Below, piece after piece: positions 50,450 through 59,566 of a DNA stretch of 64,000 bases; the stretch's first letter is position 1, and each line of letters opens with the position of its first letter. The stretch is from Microtetraspora glauca (lineage in GTDB: Bacteria > Actinomycetota > Actinomycetes > Streptosporangiales > Streptosporangiaceae), in the NCBI GenBank assembly GCA_001570385.1, contig BBYL01000017.1:1-64000 (forward strand). Reading direction: 5' to 3'. The position numbers were made by a program, and so were the translations under genes. The notes under the pieces are model-generated. The model had not been told where the DNA came from. It ran no database searches and worked only from the letters and a program-made list of their open reading frames with translations.

Positions 50450-53400
50450 TTATCCGCCCAGGTCAGGTTGTCCGCCCAGGTCAGCGAGGAGTCGCCGGCT
50501 CTCGCTCGACCAGTGCTCCAGTCCCAACCGGTCGTGGACCTCCGCTGCCAGGCGGGCGTGGCGCAGGGCCGAGTCCCGGTCGCCCGTCGCCACCGCCAGC
50601 CTGGCCAGCGCCTGATGGATCGACCCCCACCCCGCGGTTCCGCTGCCGTTCACCGCCAGCCGGTCCGCGTACGGCAGCAGCAGCCCGTACAGCGACGCCG
50701 GGTCGGGGACGCCGAGCTCGGCCGTCACGTACGACCAGATGACGGCGGCGAACTCCCCGGACCAGTCCTCGGGGACCGGGGTACCCCAGCGCGCGATCAG
50801 GCTCCTGGCCAGCGTCCGGTCCCCCACGTCGAGGGCCGCGAGCACGGCCATCGGGCGCAGCGGCTGCATGTACGGCTCCGCCGCCCCGGCGACCAGCTCA
50901 TCCACGATCTCGGCGACCCTGCCCTGCCCCCGGCGGCAGGTGTAGAGAATCGACAGCCGTACGTAGCTCAGCCCCCACATGGTGCTGTCGCCGAAGATCT
51001 TGTCCAGTTCGTCCGTCATGTGCTCGGCCTCGCTCCACCGGCCCTCCAGGGTCAGCCGCGCGGCCTGCGCCACTCTCACCATCGCGGTCAGCTCGGAGCT
51101 CCTGACCTCCCGCAGCAGGCGTTCGGCGCGCGCCAGGTCCCGGTCCCACTCGTCCAGGTCTCCCATCCTGAACAGGCAGTGCAGCCGGTGCACCCTGGCC
51201 ACGAGCTCGGCGGGGGCCGGGAGGCGGGGCACCGCGAGCATCTCCTCGACGGCCCGGCGCCGCTCGTGCTCGCGCGCCGGCACCCAGGCCGCGATCAGGT
51301 AGTTGTTGAGTACCTGGAGGAGCAACGGCGGATTCCCCACCCTCCGGGCGATCTCCACAGCCTCCGCCGCCATCGCCTCGCCCTCGGCCCGTCGTGGCCC
51401 GTAGTTCAGCTCGATGCCGAGCGTGCCGAGCAGCGCGGCCCGATGGGCGTCGTCCAGCGGGCCCGCCAGGAGGTCTTCGAGCAGGGCGATCGCCCGGTCG
51501 TCGACCATGCCGTACGGCCGCCAGTTCCAGACGCTGAGCGTGCCGAACACGGTCACGGCCTCCACCAGCGTCACGCGGTCCCCCTGACCCGCCGCCAGCT
51601 CGATGGCCTCCTCGATGGCGGAGCGGGCGCGGACGGTGTCCCCGATGTCCCGTCGCGCGCGGGCCAGCTCGACGAGCAGGCGGCACTTCCTGCCCGGGTC
51701 ACCCTGCCCGAGCGCCAGCAGCGCCTTCTCCCAGAGCTCGACCGCCTCGACGTAGGCGCGCTGCGCGGTGGCCTGTCGCGCGGCCCTGGCGGCGTAGTCC
51801 ACCGCCCTGTCGGCTCCGCCGATCCGCGCGGCCATGGCGAAGTGGTGGGCGAGGATCGGCAGGCGCGCCGCACCGCCCCCACCCGGCAGCGACTCGAGCG
51901 CCTCACCGGCCCGCAGGTGAAGGCGGGCCTTCTCCAGGTGACCCAGCCCGGCGTAGAGGGCGTCGCCGACGAGCGCGTGCGAGAAGCGGTAGTCGATTCC
52001 GTCACGGGTCTCGACCAGCAGCCCGGTGGCCACGGCCGGTTCGAGCCGCGACATCACCTCCTCGGCGGGGACTCCGGTGAACACCTCCAGCACGTCGAGG
52101 CCGACGTCGCGGCCGAGGACGGCGGCGGACCGAAGCAACTCCCGTGTCTTGTCCGGCAGCCTGGCGACCCTCCGGCCGATCACCTCGCGTACGCTTTCCG
52201 GCACCCCGAGCGACGCCGTGTCGAGCCGATGCTCACTGCCCAGGAGCCGGAGCAGCTCCCCGAGATAGAACGGGTTGCCGCTGGTGCGCCGGAAGAGGAC
52301 CCGCGCGAACGCGGGGTCGGTCAGGTCCCGCCTTTCCAGGAACGCCTGGACGTCCTCCTGCGTGAACGGGGGAAGCGACATGCGCTCGGTCCCCGGCTCA
52401 CGGGCCAGCGCCGCGAGAGTCTCGCTCAGCTGTTCCGGGTCCAGGCCGGGCTCGGGCCGCAGGGTGGCCAGGACGAGTACCGACTCTCGGCTCAGGCTGT
52501 TCGCCATGTGGCCGAGCAGCCGCAGTGAAGACGCGTCCGCCGCGTGCAGGTCGTCCAGCACGACGAGGGTGGGTCCGTCCGCGGCGGTCAGCGCCGAGAG
52601 CGCCCGCTCGTACAGTTCGAGGAGGGCCGCGCCCGGGTCGGCGGAACCGTCCGCCCCCTCTCCCGCGAGGAGCCGGACGGCCTGCGCGCCCCGCTCGCCC
52701 AGCGCGCGTAGCGCCTGGAGCCACGGCCAGAACGGCAGCGTCCCGTGTCCCTCCACGCAACGCCCCCAGACGACGGATATCCCCCGCGCCTCGGCCTCTT
52801 CTGCGGCGATCTGGGCGAGGCGCGTCTTGCCGATCCCCGCCTCTCCGGTCACCAGCATGACCCCGCCCCGGCCGCGCCGTACGTGGCCGAGTCTGTCGGC
52901 GATGCGGCCCAGCTGGCTCGCCCGCGCGATGAGGGGTTCGGATTTCGGCTCGTACGCCTTCGGCTCGTACGCCTTCGGCTCGGCGGCCACGATCCTGGCC
53001 TGCTCCTTCGGCGCCTCCAGAAGCGCGGACTGGTCGAACACCGCCTGTTCGAGCCGCCGCAGATCCGGCCCGGGGTCGACTCCCAGCTCACGGGCGAGCA
53101 GGGCGCGGACCCGGCGAAGCGCCGCCAGGGCGTCCGCCTGCCGTCCCGCGCGGTAGAGGGCCAGCACGAGGAGCCCCCACGATCGTTCCCGGTACGGATG
53201 GGCCTCCACCATGCGTTCGAGGTCGGCGACGCACGACCCGCTGTCCCCCAGGGCGAGCCTGGCCTCGAACCTGTCCTCCGCGGCCAGGGCCCGCAGCTCG
53301 GTGAGCCGGGCGATCACCGGCTTGGCGAACTCCTGGCTCGCGAACTCCGCCAGCGGCTCGTCCCGCCACATGCCGAGCGCCCGGTCCAGCGCCTCGAGTG

Positions 53401-53788
53401 CCGGGCCGTACCGCCGCTCGGCGAGGGCGCGGCGGCCCTCCTCCGCCCAGGAGGTGAAGCACGACAGATCGACCTGGCGCGGAGCCAGGGCCAGCAGGTA
53501 GCCCGGTTCGCGGGTCAGCAGCACGGTGGGCGGCGTGCGCGGCGCGCGGTGCGGTTCGAGGACGCGGCGCAGGTGCGAGATGTAGGCCTGGAGCGCACCC
53601 GTGGCACTCGATGGCGCCTCGTCCGCCCAGACCTCGTCGATCAACCGGTCGAGTGAGACGATCCGCCCGGGTTCGAGCGCGAGCAGGGCGAGGACCGCCC
53701 GCTGTTTCCGCGACCCCAGATCCAGCGATTCGCCATCTCCGGAGATCACCTCAAAGGGCCCGAAAAGCCGGAAGAACAACGAACCCAT
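50450..53788 (-). CDS. SARP/AfsR-type transcriptional regulator with ATPase and TPR region (second copy)
   Basis: 1112 residues, same plan as the one at 10469-13798: winged helix (LFGPFEVISGDGESLDLGSRKQRAVLALLALEPGRIVSLDRLIDEVW), BTAD domain ending ELGVDPGPDLRRLEQ, AAA ATPase with TGEAGIGKTRL (near residue 320) and VVLDDLHAAD, and TPR-like repeats. A short KAYEP repeat (about residues 270-280) joins BTAD and ATPase. ATG 53788 has the ribosome site GGGAAAG. Divergent from the FAD oxidoreductase gene, its likely target, with a perfect dyad between them. Confidence 0.92.
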   Translation of the reverse strand: MGSLFFRLFGPFEVISGDGESLDLGSRKQRAVLALLALEPGRIVSLDRLIDEVWADEAPSSATGALQAYISHLRRVLEPHRAPRTPPTVLLTREPGYLLALAPRQVDLSCFTSWAEEGRRALAERRYGPALEALDRALGMWRDEPLAEFASQEFAKPVIARLTELRALAAEDRFEARLALGDSGSCVADLERMVEAHPYRERSWGLLVLALYRAGRQADALAALRRVRALLARELGVDPGPDLRRLEQAVFDQSALLEAPKEQARIVAAEPKAYEPKAYEPKSEPLIARASQLGRIADRLGHVRRGRGGVMLVTGEAGIGKTRLAQIAAEEAEARGISVVWGRCVEGHGTLPFWPWLQALRALGERGAQAVRLLAGEGADGSADPGAALLELYERALSALTAADGPTLVVLDDLHAADASSLRLLGHMANSLSRESVLVLATLRPEPGLDPEQLSETLAALAREPGTERMSLPPFTQEDVQAFLERRDLTDPAFARVLFRRTSGNPFYLGELLRLLGSEHRLDTASLGVPESVREVIGRRVARLPDKTRELLRSAAVLGRDVGLDVLEVFTGVPAEEVMSRLEPAVATGLLVETRDGIDYRFSHALVGDALYAGLGHLEKARLHLRAGEALESLPGGGGAARLPILAHHFAMAARIGGADRAVDYAARAARQATAQRAYVEAVELWEKALLALGQGDPGRKCRLLVELARARRDIGDTVRARSAIEEAIELAAGQGDRVTLVEAVTVFGTLSVWNWRPYGMVDDRAIALLEDLLAGPLDDAHRAALLGTLGIELNYGPRRAEGEAMAAEAVEIARRVGNPPLLLQVLNNYLIAAWVPAREHERRRAVEEMLAVPRLPAPAELVARVHRLHCLFRMGDLDEWDRDLARAERLLREVRSSELTAMVRVAQAARLTLEGRWSEAEHMTDELDKIFGDSTMWGLSYVRLSILYTCRRGQGRVAEIVDELVAGAAEPYMQPLRPMAVLAALDVGDRTLARSLIARWGTPVPEDWSGEFAAVIWSYVTAELGVPDPASLYGLLLPYADRLAVNGSGTAGWGSIHQALARLAVATGDRDSALRHARLAAEVHDRLGLEHWSSESRRLLADLGGQPDLGG

Positions 53789-53858
53789 GACTTTCCCATC
53801 TAATCGGCCACGCAAGCGTAGAGCCTCATCGGAAAGATCGGAACGCTCCACTTGGAGG

Positions 53859-53881
53859 CGGCTTACGGAACCCGTAAGCCG
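53859..53881. promoter_or_regulatory. Perfect 10-bp inverted repeat between SARP gene and oxidoreductase gene
   Basis: CGGCTTACGG and CCGTAAGCCG are exact reverse complements with a 3-bp spacer (AAC). It lies midway in the 162-bp divergent region. It could be an operator of a dimeric regulator. SARP proteins usually bind direct repeats, so a different factor may use it. Confidence 0.7.
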
Positions 53882-53950
53882 GAGACAGTAGGACGTCAAA
53901 CGCTCTGACCCATTCTCGATCCCGGCGGAAGAAACTCCACGAGAAAGGTC

Positions 53951-55324
53951 ATGAACGACATGGATGACATGAACGGCCTGGGGCACGACCTGCGCCGCGC
54001 TGTACGCGGCTCGGTCCTGGTCAGAGGTGACGAGGGCTTCGACTCCGCGCGTACCGCGTGGGACCCGGCGATCGACCAGAAGGTGCTCGCCGTGGTGGAG
54101 GCGGAGGACGCCGCGGACGCCGCGGCCGTCGTGGCCGTCGCCCGGCTCGCCGGGGTCGGTGTCGCCACCCAGCCGTACGGCCACGCTCCCGCGGGCTTCG
54201 AGGGCACGATCCTTCTCAGGACCGGGAAGCTACGGAGCGTGGAGGTCGACCTCGACCGGCGGACCGCGCGCGTCGAGGCCGGCGCCACCTGGGGCGACGT
54301 GCTGTCGGCGGCCGGCAAGCACGGACTCACCGGGCTGGCGGGCAGCACCGCGGTCGTGAGCGCGACCGGATTCACCCTGGGCGGCGGCCTGAGCTGGTTC
54401 GGCCGCCGATACGGTTTCGCCGCCGACAGCGTCCGCGCCTTCGACGTGGTGGACTCCCACGGCGACCGCGGCCGGGTGACGGCGGCCTCCGATCCGGACC
54501 TGTTCTGGGCGCTGCGCGGCGGGGGCGGCGACTTCGCACTGGTGACCGCCATGGAGATCGATCTGCACCCGGCTCCGTGCCTGTACGGCGGACGCATCCT
54601 GTGGCCGGCGGTGCGGGCCCAGGAGGTGCTGGCGGCGTTCCGCTCCGTCACCGCGAAGGCTCCTGACGAGCTGAGCGTGTGGTTCCAGCTGCTGCAGTTC
54701 CCGCCGCTGCCGGAGCTGCCCGAGCCGTTGCGCGGTCTGTCGGCGGTGACCGTCGACGTGGCCTTCCTCGGTGACCCGGAGGAGGGACGGGCTCTGCTGC
54801 GCGAGTTCGACGCCATCCCCGGCGCGATCTTCGACACCCGGGACCGGATGGAGGTGGCGAACCTCGCCGACATCTGCGCCGAGCCGACGATGCCGACGCC
54901 CTCCCTGTTCCGGGGCGAACTGCTGACCGGGCTCGACGACGCCGCGGCCGCGGCGCTACTGGCGTCGTCGGGTCCGGGCACGGTCGCTCCGCTGGCCTGC
55001 GTGCAGCTACGCCACCTCGGGGGAGCGCTGGTCCGGCCGGCGGAGAACGGCGGCGCCTGCGGCCACATCGAGGAGCCGTACCTGCTCGGGATGTTGGGCG
55101 TGCTCGTCACCCCGGACGCGGCGGGGGCCATCCGGGACCGGCAGGCGTCGATCGCGCGGGCGTTGACGCCGTACACGAGCGGGCGCAAGCCGTTCACGTT
55201 CCTGGCTCACGAGGAGAGCGCGGCGTCCGCGTTCACCGGCGACGTGCTGGCCAGGCTGCGGGAGGTAAAGCGCGACCGTGACCCTCAGGGCGTCTTCCGC
55301 AGCAACCACCCGGTCCTGGCCTGA
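53951..55324 (+). CDS. FAD-linked oxidoreductase (PCMH/BBE type)
   Basis: 457 residues. A PCMH FAD fold (VVAVARLAGVGVATQPYGHAPAG, RTARVEAGATWGDVL, GLTGLAGSTAVVSATGFTLGGGLSWFGRRYG, ALRGGGGDFALVT) and a C-terminal berberine-bridge-like end (FRSNHPVL). Such enzymes oxidise sugars or aromatic alcohols. The usual His that binds FAD is in QPYGHA, while no matching second Cys attachment site is clear. Ribosome site AGAAAGG before the ATG. Substrate unknown. Confidence 0.88.
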   Translation: MNDMDDMNGLGHDLRRAVRGSVLVRGDEGFDSARTAWDPAIDQKVLAVVEAEDAADAAAVVAVARLAGVGVATQPYGHAPAGFEGTILLRTGKLRSVEVDLDRRTARVEAGATWGDVLSAAGKHGLTGLAGSTAVVSATGFTLGGGLSWFGRRYGFAADSVRAFDVVDSHGDRGRVTAASDPDLFWALRGGGGDFALVTAMEIDLHPAPCLYGGRILWPAVRAQEVLAAFRSVTAKAPDELSVWFQLLQFPPLPELPEPLRGLSAVTVDVAFLGDPEEGRALLREFDAIPGAIFDTRDRMEVANLADICAEPTMPTPSLFRGELLTGLDDAAAAALLASSGPGTVAPLACVQLRHLGGALVRPAENGGACGHIEEPYLLGMLGVLVTPDAAGAIRDRQASIARALTPYTSGRKPFTFLAHEESAASAFTGDVLARLREVKRDRDPQGVFRSNHPVLA

Positions 55325-55339
55325 CGATCCTCCGGCTCG

Positions 55340-55365
55340 GGTCCGGCCGCGTCCACGGCCGGACC
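55340..55365. terminator. Perfect 10-bp stem between convergent genes
   Basis: GGTCCGGCCG and CGGCCGGACC pair exactly around CGTCCA, just after the oxidoreductase stop and before the stop of the convergent DUF4097 gene. Likely ends transcription from both sides. Confidence 0.65.
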
Positions 55366-55418
55366 TGCCGGAACGAACCCCCTGATCACCGGCCTTGTCC
55401 CGCCCGTACGGGCACATG

Positions 55419-56099
55419 TCAGGGCTTGAGCACCTTGATGTCGCCGATGCCGGTCGTGATGGTGATCGACCGTGACGCGGAGGGGTCCGAGACGATGCCG
55501 ATCTCCTTGTCCCCCAGCCCGGTGTCCGCGGTGAGCTTGTAGCTCTCCGCGGGGATCCACATCGTGGCGTCGCCCGTACCCGTCTCCACGTCCACCCTGT
55601 CGGGTGCGGAGGCGAACTTCAGCTTCACGTCGCCCGTACCGGTCTCCGCCGACACCTGCTTGCCGCCGAGCCCGCTCGTGTCCACGTCGCCGGTGCCGGT
55701 GGTGAGCCGGACCGGGCCGGTCAGCGAGCGGACCGTGATGTCGCCCGTGCCGGACTCGACCTTCACGTCCAGCCCGCGCGGCACGTCGACGCGGTAGTGG
55801 ATCGCGCAGTTGTTGCAGTCGTAGGCAAGGGTCAGGGTGTCGCCGTTCACCTTGTGGCCGTCGTGGGGCTTGTCCCCTGTCCACTCCAGCGTCTCTGCGA
55901 CCTGGATGCCCGACGCGTCGGACCCGTTCACCGTCACGTCACCGACTCCGGCCCGCACGACCAGCGCCGCGACCTTGTCGGTCACGTCGTAGGTCAGGGT
56001 CTCGCGCTCCTTCCAGGCACCGAACCTCAGGTCGCAGGCCGAGAGGGTGAGGCCGAGACCGAGCGCGATGCCGAGTACCGCGATGTTCTTCCTTCTCAT
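55419..56099 (-). CDS. DUF4097 lipoprotein
   Basis: 226 residues. Lipoprotein signal with Cys22 in TLSAC; the rest is a beta-helix-like repeat with G-T-G-D-V motifs (VESGTGDITVRSL, TTGTGDVDTSGL, ETGTGDVKLKF, ETGTGDATMWI, TTGIGDIKVL), the DUF4097 pattern. Role unknown, probably at the cell envelope. ATG 56099 has a GGGGG site; longer frames exist upstream. Divergent from aceB. Confidence 0.88.
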   Translation of the reverse strand: MRRKNIAVLGIALGLGLTLSACDLRFGAWKERETLTYDVTDKVAALVVRAGVGDVTVNGSDASGIQVAETLEWTGDKPHDGHKVNGDTLTLAYDCNNCAIHYRVDVPRGLDVKVESGTGDITVRSLTGPVRLTTGTGDVDTSGLGGKQVSAETGTGDVKLKFASAPDRVDVETGTGDATMWIPAESYKLTADTGLGDKEIGIVSDPSASRSITITTGIGDIKVLKP

Positions 56100-56229
56100 G
56101 CCCCCGATTTTGCTGTGCCGTACGGCTCGCGCCCATCCGGGAATCCCCCTGCACACCCCTGAGGGCACCCCCGACATTGACCATGCTCACGCCCGCAGAG
56201 TACCGTCGATTCCACAATTCAGAACTTTG

Positions 56230-56246
56230 TTTCCGCATCGTGGAAA
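56230..56246 (+). promoter_or_regulatory. IclR-type palindrome over the aceB leader
   Basis: TTTCCGCATCGTGGAAA has exact TTTCC/GGAAA arms and the general shape of IclR-family operators. It overlaps the GGAAAGGAAG ribosome site and ends 9 bp before the aceB ATG. A bound repressor would block transcription. The IclR gene at 62437 is a candidate binder. Confidence 0.55.
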
Positions 56247-56255
56247 GGAAGCCCG

Positions 56256-57842
56256 ATGGCAGGCGTTGAGATCAGGGGTCCGCTGCTGGACAGGTTCGAC
56301 GAGATCCTCACCCCCGAGGCCCTCGACTTCGTGGCTACCCTGCAGCGGGAGTTCAACGCGCGCAGGCTGGAACTGCTCGCCGCGCGCCAGACACGCCAGG
56401 CGGATCTCTCGGCCGGCGCCTCGCTCGACTTCCTCCCCGAGACCAGGGACGTCCGCGAGTCGGACTGGCGGGTCGCGCCCCCGGCCCCCGGCCTGGAGGA
56501 CCGCCGGGTGGAGATCACCGGGCCCGTCGACCGGAAGATGACGATCAACGCGCTGAACTCGGGGGCCAAGGTGTGGCTCGCCGACTTCGAGGACGCCAAC
56601 TCCCCGACCTGGGAGAACACCGTCAGCGGGCAGCTCAACCTCCGGGCCGCCCTCGACCGCACCATCGACTTCGAGACCGGCGGCAAGACGTACGCGCTGC
56701 GACCGGACGAGGAGCTCGCCACCGTCGTGGTCCGTCCGCGCGGCTGGCACCTGCCCGAGAAGCACGTCCTGGTGGACGGAGAGGAGATGTCGGCCTCGCT
56801 GCTCGACTTCGGCCTCTACTTCTTCCACTGCGCCGAGCGGCAGATCGCCAAGGGACGGGGACCGTACTTCTACCTGCCCAAGATGGAGTCGCATCTGGAG
56901 GCCAGGCTCTGGAACGACGTGTTCGTCCGGGCCCAGGAGCTCCGGGGCATCCCGCGCGGGACGATCCGGGCCACCGTGCTGATCGAGACCTACCCGGCCG
57001 CGTTCGAGATGGAGGAGATCCTCTACGAGCTGCGCGAGCACTCCGCGGGCCTGAACGCGGGCCGGTGGGACTACCTGTTCAGCGTCATCAAGAAGTTCCG
57101 CACCCGGGGCCGGGAGTTCCTGCTCCCCGAGCGCAACGCCGTCACGATGACCGCGCCGTTCATGCGCGCCTACACCGAGCTGCTCGTCCGCACCTGCCAC
57201 AAGCGCGGGGCGCACGCCATCGGCGGCATGGCCGCGTTCATCCCCTCCCGCCGCGACCCCGAGGTCAACAAGGTGGCACTGGAGAAGGTGCGCGCCGACA
57301 AGACCCGCGAGTCCGGTGACGGCTTCGACGGGTCCTGGGTCGCCCACCCCGACCTGGTGCCGATCTGCCGCGAGGTCTTCGACGGCGTGCTCGGCGACCG
57401 CCCCAACCAGCTCGACCGGCTGCGCGAGGACGTCCGGGTCACCGCCGAGGACCTGCTGTCGGTCTCCAAGACCCCCGGAGAGATCACCGAGGCGGGTCTG
57501 CGGAACAACGTGGACGTCGCCCTGCGGTACCTCGCGGCCTGGGTGGGCGGGCTCGGCGCGGTCGCGATCCACAACCTGATGGAGGACGCGGCGACCGCCG
57601 AGATCTCCCGCTCCCAGATCTGGCAGTGGATCCACAACGACATCGAGCTCGCCGACACGGGCACGCCCGTGACGCGCGAACTCGTCGAACGGATCATCGG
57701 CGAGGAGCTGGACAAGATCGCGGCCGAGCCCGGATACGACGACAAGCTGTACGCCGAGGCCACCGCCCTGTTCAAGGAGGTCGCCCTTGACGACGACTTC
57801 GCCGAGTTCCTCACCCTCCCCGCGTACGCCCGCATGCCCTGA
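56256..57842 (+). CDS. aceB: Malate synthase A
   Basis: 528 residues, the usual length. KMTINALNSGAKVWLADFEDANSPTWENTVSGQLNL, GPYFYLPKMESHLEARLWNDVF, TVLIETYPAAFEMEEILYELREHSAGLNAGRWDYLFS and RTCHKRGAHAIGGMAAFIPSRRD are the enzyme's signature blocks. It condenses glyoxylate with acetyl-CoA to malate. The ATG follows a strong GAAAGGAAG. Lies just before glcDEF, whose product glyoxylate is its substrate. Confidence 0.97.
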   Translation: MAGVEIRGPLLDRFDEILTPEALDFVATLQREFNARRLELLAARQTRQADLSAGASLDFLPETRDVRESDWRVAPPAPGLEDRRVEITGPVDRKMTINALNSGAKVWLADFEDANSPTWENTVSGQLNLRAALDRTIDFETGGKTYALRPDEELATVVVRPRGWHLPEKHVLVDGEEMSASLLDFGLYFFHCAERQIAKGRGPYFYLPKMESHLEARLWNDVFVRAQELRGIPRGTIRATVLIETYPAAFEMEEILYELREHSAGLNAGRWDYLFSVIKKFRTRGREFLLPERNAVTMTAPFMRAYTELLVRTCHKRGAHAIGGMAAFIPSRRDPEVNKVALEKVRADKTRESGDGFDGSWVAHPDLVPICREVFDGVLGDRPNQLDRLREDVRVTAEDLLSVSKTPGEITEAGLRNNVDVALRYLAAWVGGLGAVAIHNLMEDAATAEISRSQIWQWIHNDIELADTGTPVTRELVERIIGEELDKIAAEPGYDDKLYAEATALFKEVALDDDFAEFLTLPAYARMP

Positions 57843-57996
57843 CCCGGACCGTGGACCCGAGTGCCGTGGACCTGTGGTGGACCTGCCGTGGGCCTGAACG
57901 GCGTGACCTGAACGGGTCGTGATCCGGAGCCGGTCCCCGCGCCGAGGGGCCGGCTCCAGGTCGCGCGTGAATGTTCGGGACTGTCGACGCCAGGTC

Positions 57997-58068
57997 GTGT
58001 CTGACAAATCAAGCCCTGCTGCGCACGGCCCGGATCCGCACTCGCACGGGGCAGCATTTGTCAGACAC
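57997..58068. repeat. 72-bp element with perfect 13-bp terminal inverted repeats
   Basis: GTGTCTGACAAAT (57997-58009) and ATTTGTCAGACAC (58056-58068) are exact reverse complements around a 46-bp G+C-rich core whose ends also pair imperfectly (CCCTGC/GGGCAG). It lies between aceB and glcD. It may be a MITE-like mobile remnant or a regulatory stem. No flanking target duplication is clear. Confidence 0.65.
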
Positions 58069-58108
58069 TCCCTAGCGATGTCCGCTTTCGCGGTGATGGG
58101 ATGGGCTT

Positions 58109-59566
58109 ATGACTGATGCGGTTCTTACCCGATTGGCTGGTCTGTTCGGGGAACTGCTGCCGGCCGACGCGGTGATCACCGACCCCGTGCGGCTGCGGAC
58201 GTACGACTGCGACGGGCTGACCTACCACCGGGCGACGCCGGGGATCGTCGTCCTTCCCGACACCGCCGAGCAGATCGCGGCCGTGGTCCGGCTGTGCGAT
58301 GAGTACGGCGTGCCGTTCGTGGCACGGGGGTCGGGGACCGGCCTGTCCGGCGGCGCACTCCCCAGGACCGACGGCGTCCTGATCGTCACGTCCCGGATGC
58401 GGCGCATTCTGGAGATCGACCTGCAGAACCGGCGCGCGGTGGTCGAGCCGGGAGTCACCAACCTGGCGATCACCGAGGCGGTCCGCGACCAGGGGTACTA
58501 CTACGCGCCCGACCCCTCCAGCCAGCAGATCTGCTCGATAGGCGGCAACGTCGCGGAGAACTCGGGCGGCGCCCACTGCCTGAAGTACGGGTTCACGGTC
58601 AACCACATCCTCGGACTGGAGATCGTCACTCCCGACGGGGAGATCGTGGAGCTGTCGGCCGATGACCCCGGCTACGACCTGCTGGGCGCGTTCATCGGCT
58701 CGGAGGGCACCCTCGGCATCGCCACCAAGATCACCGTACGGCTCTCGCGGGCGCCGGAGGCGGTCACCACCCTGCTCGCGGCGTTCACGGGCATCGAGGC
58801 CGGCGGCCAGGCCGTATCCGCGATCATCGCGGCCGGCATCGTCCCGGCGGCCATCGAGATGATGGACGCGCTGGCCATCGAGGCGGCCGAGGCCGCCGTC
58901 AACTGCGCATACCCCCAGGGCGCGGGAGCCGTACTCATCGTGGAACTGGACGGGCCGCACGCCGAGGTGGGGCACCAGTTCGCCGAGGTGGAGCGGATCT
59001 GCCGGGAGAGCGGCGCGTTCGAGATCAGGGTCGCGGCGTCCGCCGAGGAGCGGGCCGCCATCTGGAAGGGGCGCAAGTCCGCCTTCGCGGCCGTGGGCCG
59101 GATCAGCCCGGCGTACATCGTGCAGGACGGCGTGGTCCCCCGCACGGCGCTGCCGGAGGTGCTGGCCGGGATCGACCGGCTCCAGGAGGAGTACGGCATC
59201 CGTGTGGCCAACGTCTTCCACGCGGGGGACGGCAACCTGCACCCGCTGGTCCTGTTCGACGACGCGGTCCCCGGTCAGGGCGAACGCGCCGAGGCGGTCA
59301 GCGGGCGGATCCTCGACCTGTGCATCGAGCACGGCGGATCGATCACCGGCGAGCACGGCGTGGGCGTCGATAAATCCCGATATATGCCGAAGATGTTCAC
59401 AGAGGAAGACCTGGACACGATGCAACTCGTCCGCTGCGCCTTCGATCCGCGCGGCCTGTCCAACCCGGGCAAGGTCTTCCCGACACCGAGGTTGTGCGGC
59501 GAGGTGCCGGGCGTGCGCAAGGGCGTCCACCCCTTGGTCGAGTCCGGCCGGGCGGAGCAGTTCTGA
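58109..59566 (+). CDS. glcD: Glycolate oxidase FAD-binding subunit GlcD
   Basis: 485 residues. PCMH FAD domain (GIVVLPDTAEQIAAVVRLCDEYGVPFVARGSGTGLSGGALP) and C-terminal FAD-oxidase domain ending GDGNLHPLVLF, GEHGVGVDKSRYM. With GlcE and GlcF it oxidises glycolate to glyoxylate at the membrane. GGGATGGG ribosome site. Its stop overlaps the glcE ATG (TGATG). Confidence 0.95.
   Translation: MTDAVLTRLAGLFGELLPADAVITDPVRLRTYDCDGLTYHRATPGIVVLPDTAEQIAAVVRLCDEYGVPFVARGSGTGLSGGALPRTDGVLIVTSRMRRILEIDLQNRRAVVEPGVTNLAITEAVRDQGYYYAPDPSSQQICSIGGNVAENSGGAHCLKYGFTVNHILGLEIVTPDGEIVELSADDPGYDLLGAFIGSEGTLGIATKITVRLSRAPEAVTTLLAAFTGIEAGGQAVSAIIAAGIVPAAIEMMDALAIEAAEAAVNCAYPQGAGAVLIVELDGPHAEVGHQFAEVERICRESGAFEIRVAASAEERAAIWKGRKSAFAAVGRISPAYIVQDGVVPRTALPEVLAGIDRLQEEYGIRVANVFHAGDGNLHPLVLFDDAVPGQGERAEAVSGRILDLCIEHGGSITGEHGVGVDKSRYMPKMFTEEDLDTMQLVRCAFDPRGLSNPGKVFPTPRLCGEVPGVRKGVHPLVESGRAEQF

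Noticed and set aside
56187..58007. 606-codon minus-strand frame opposite aceB
   Set aside because: Antisense shadow of the malate synthase gene.
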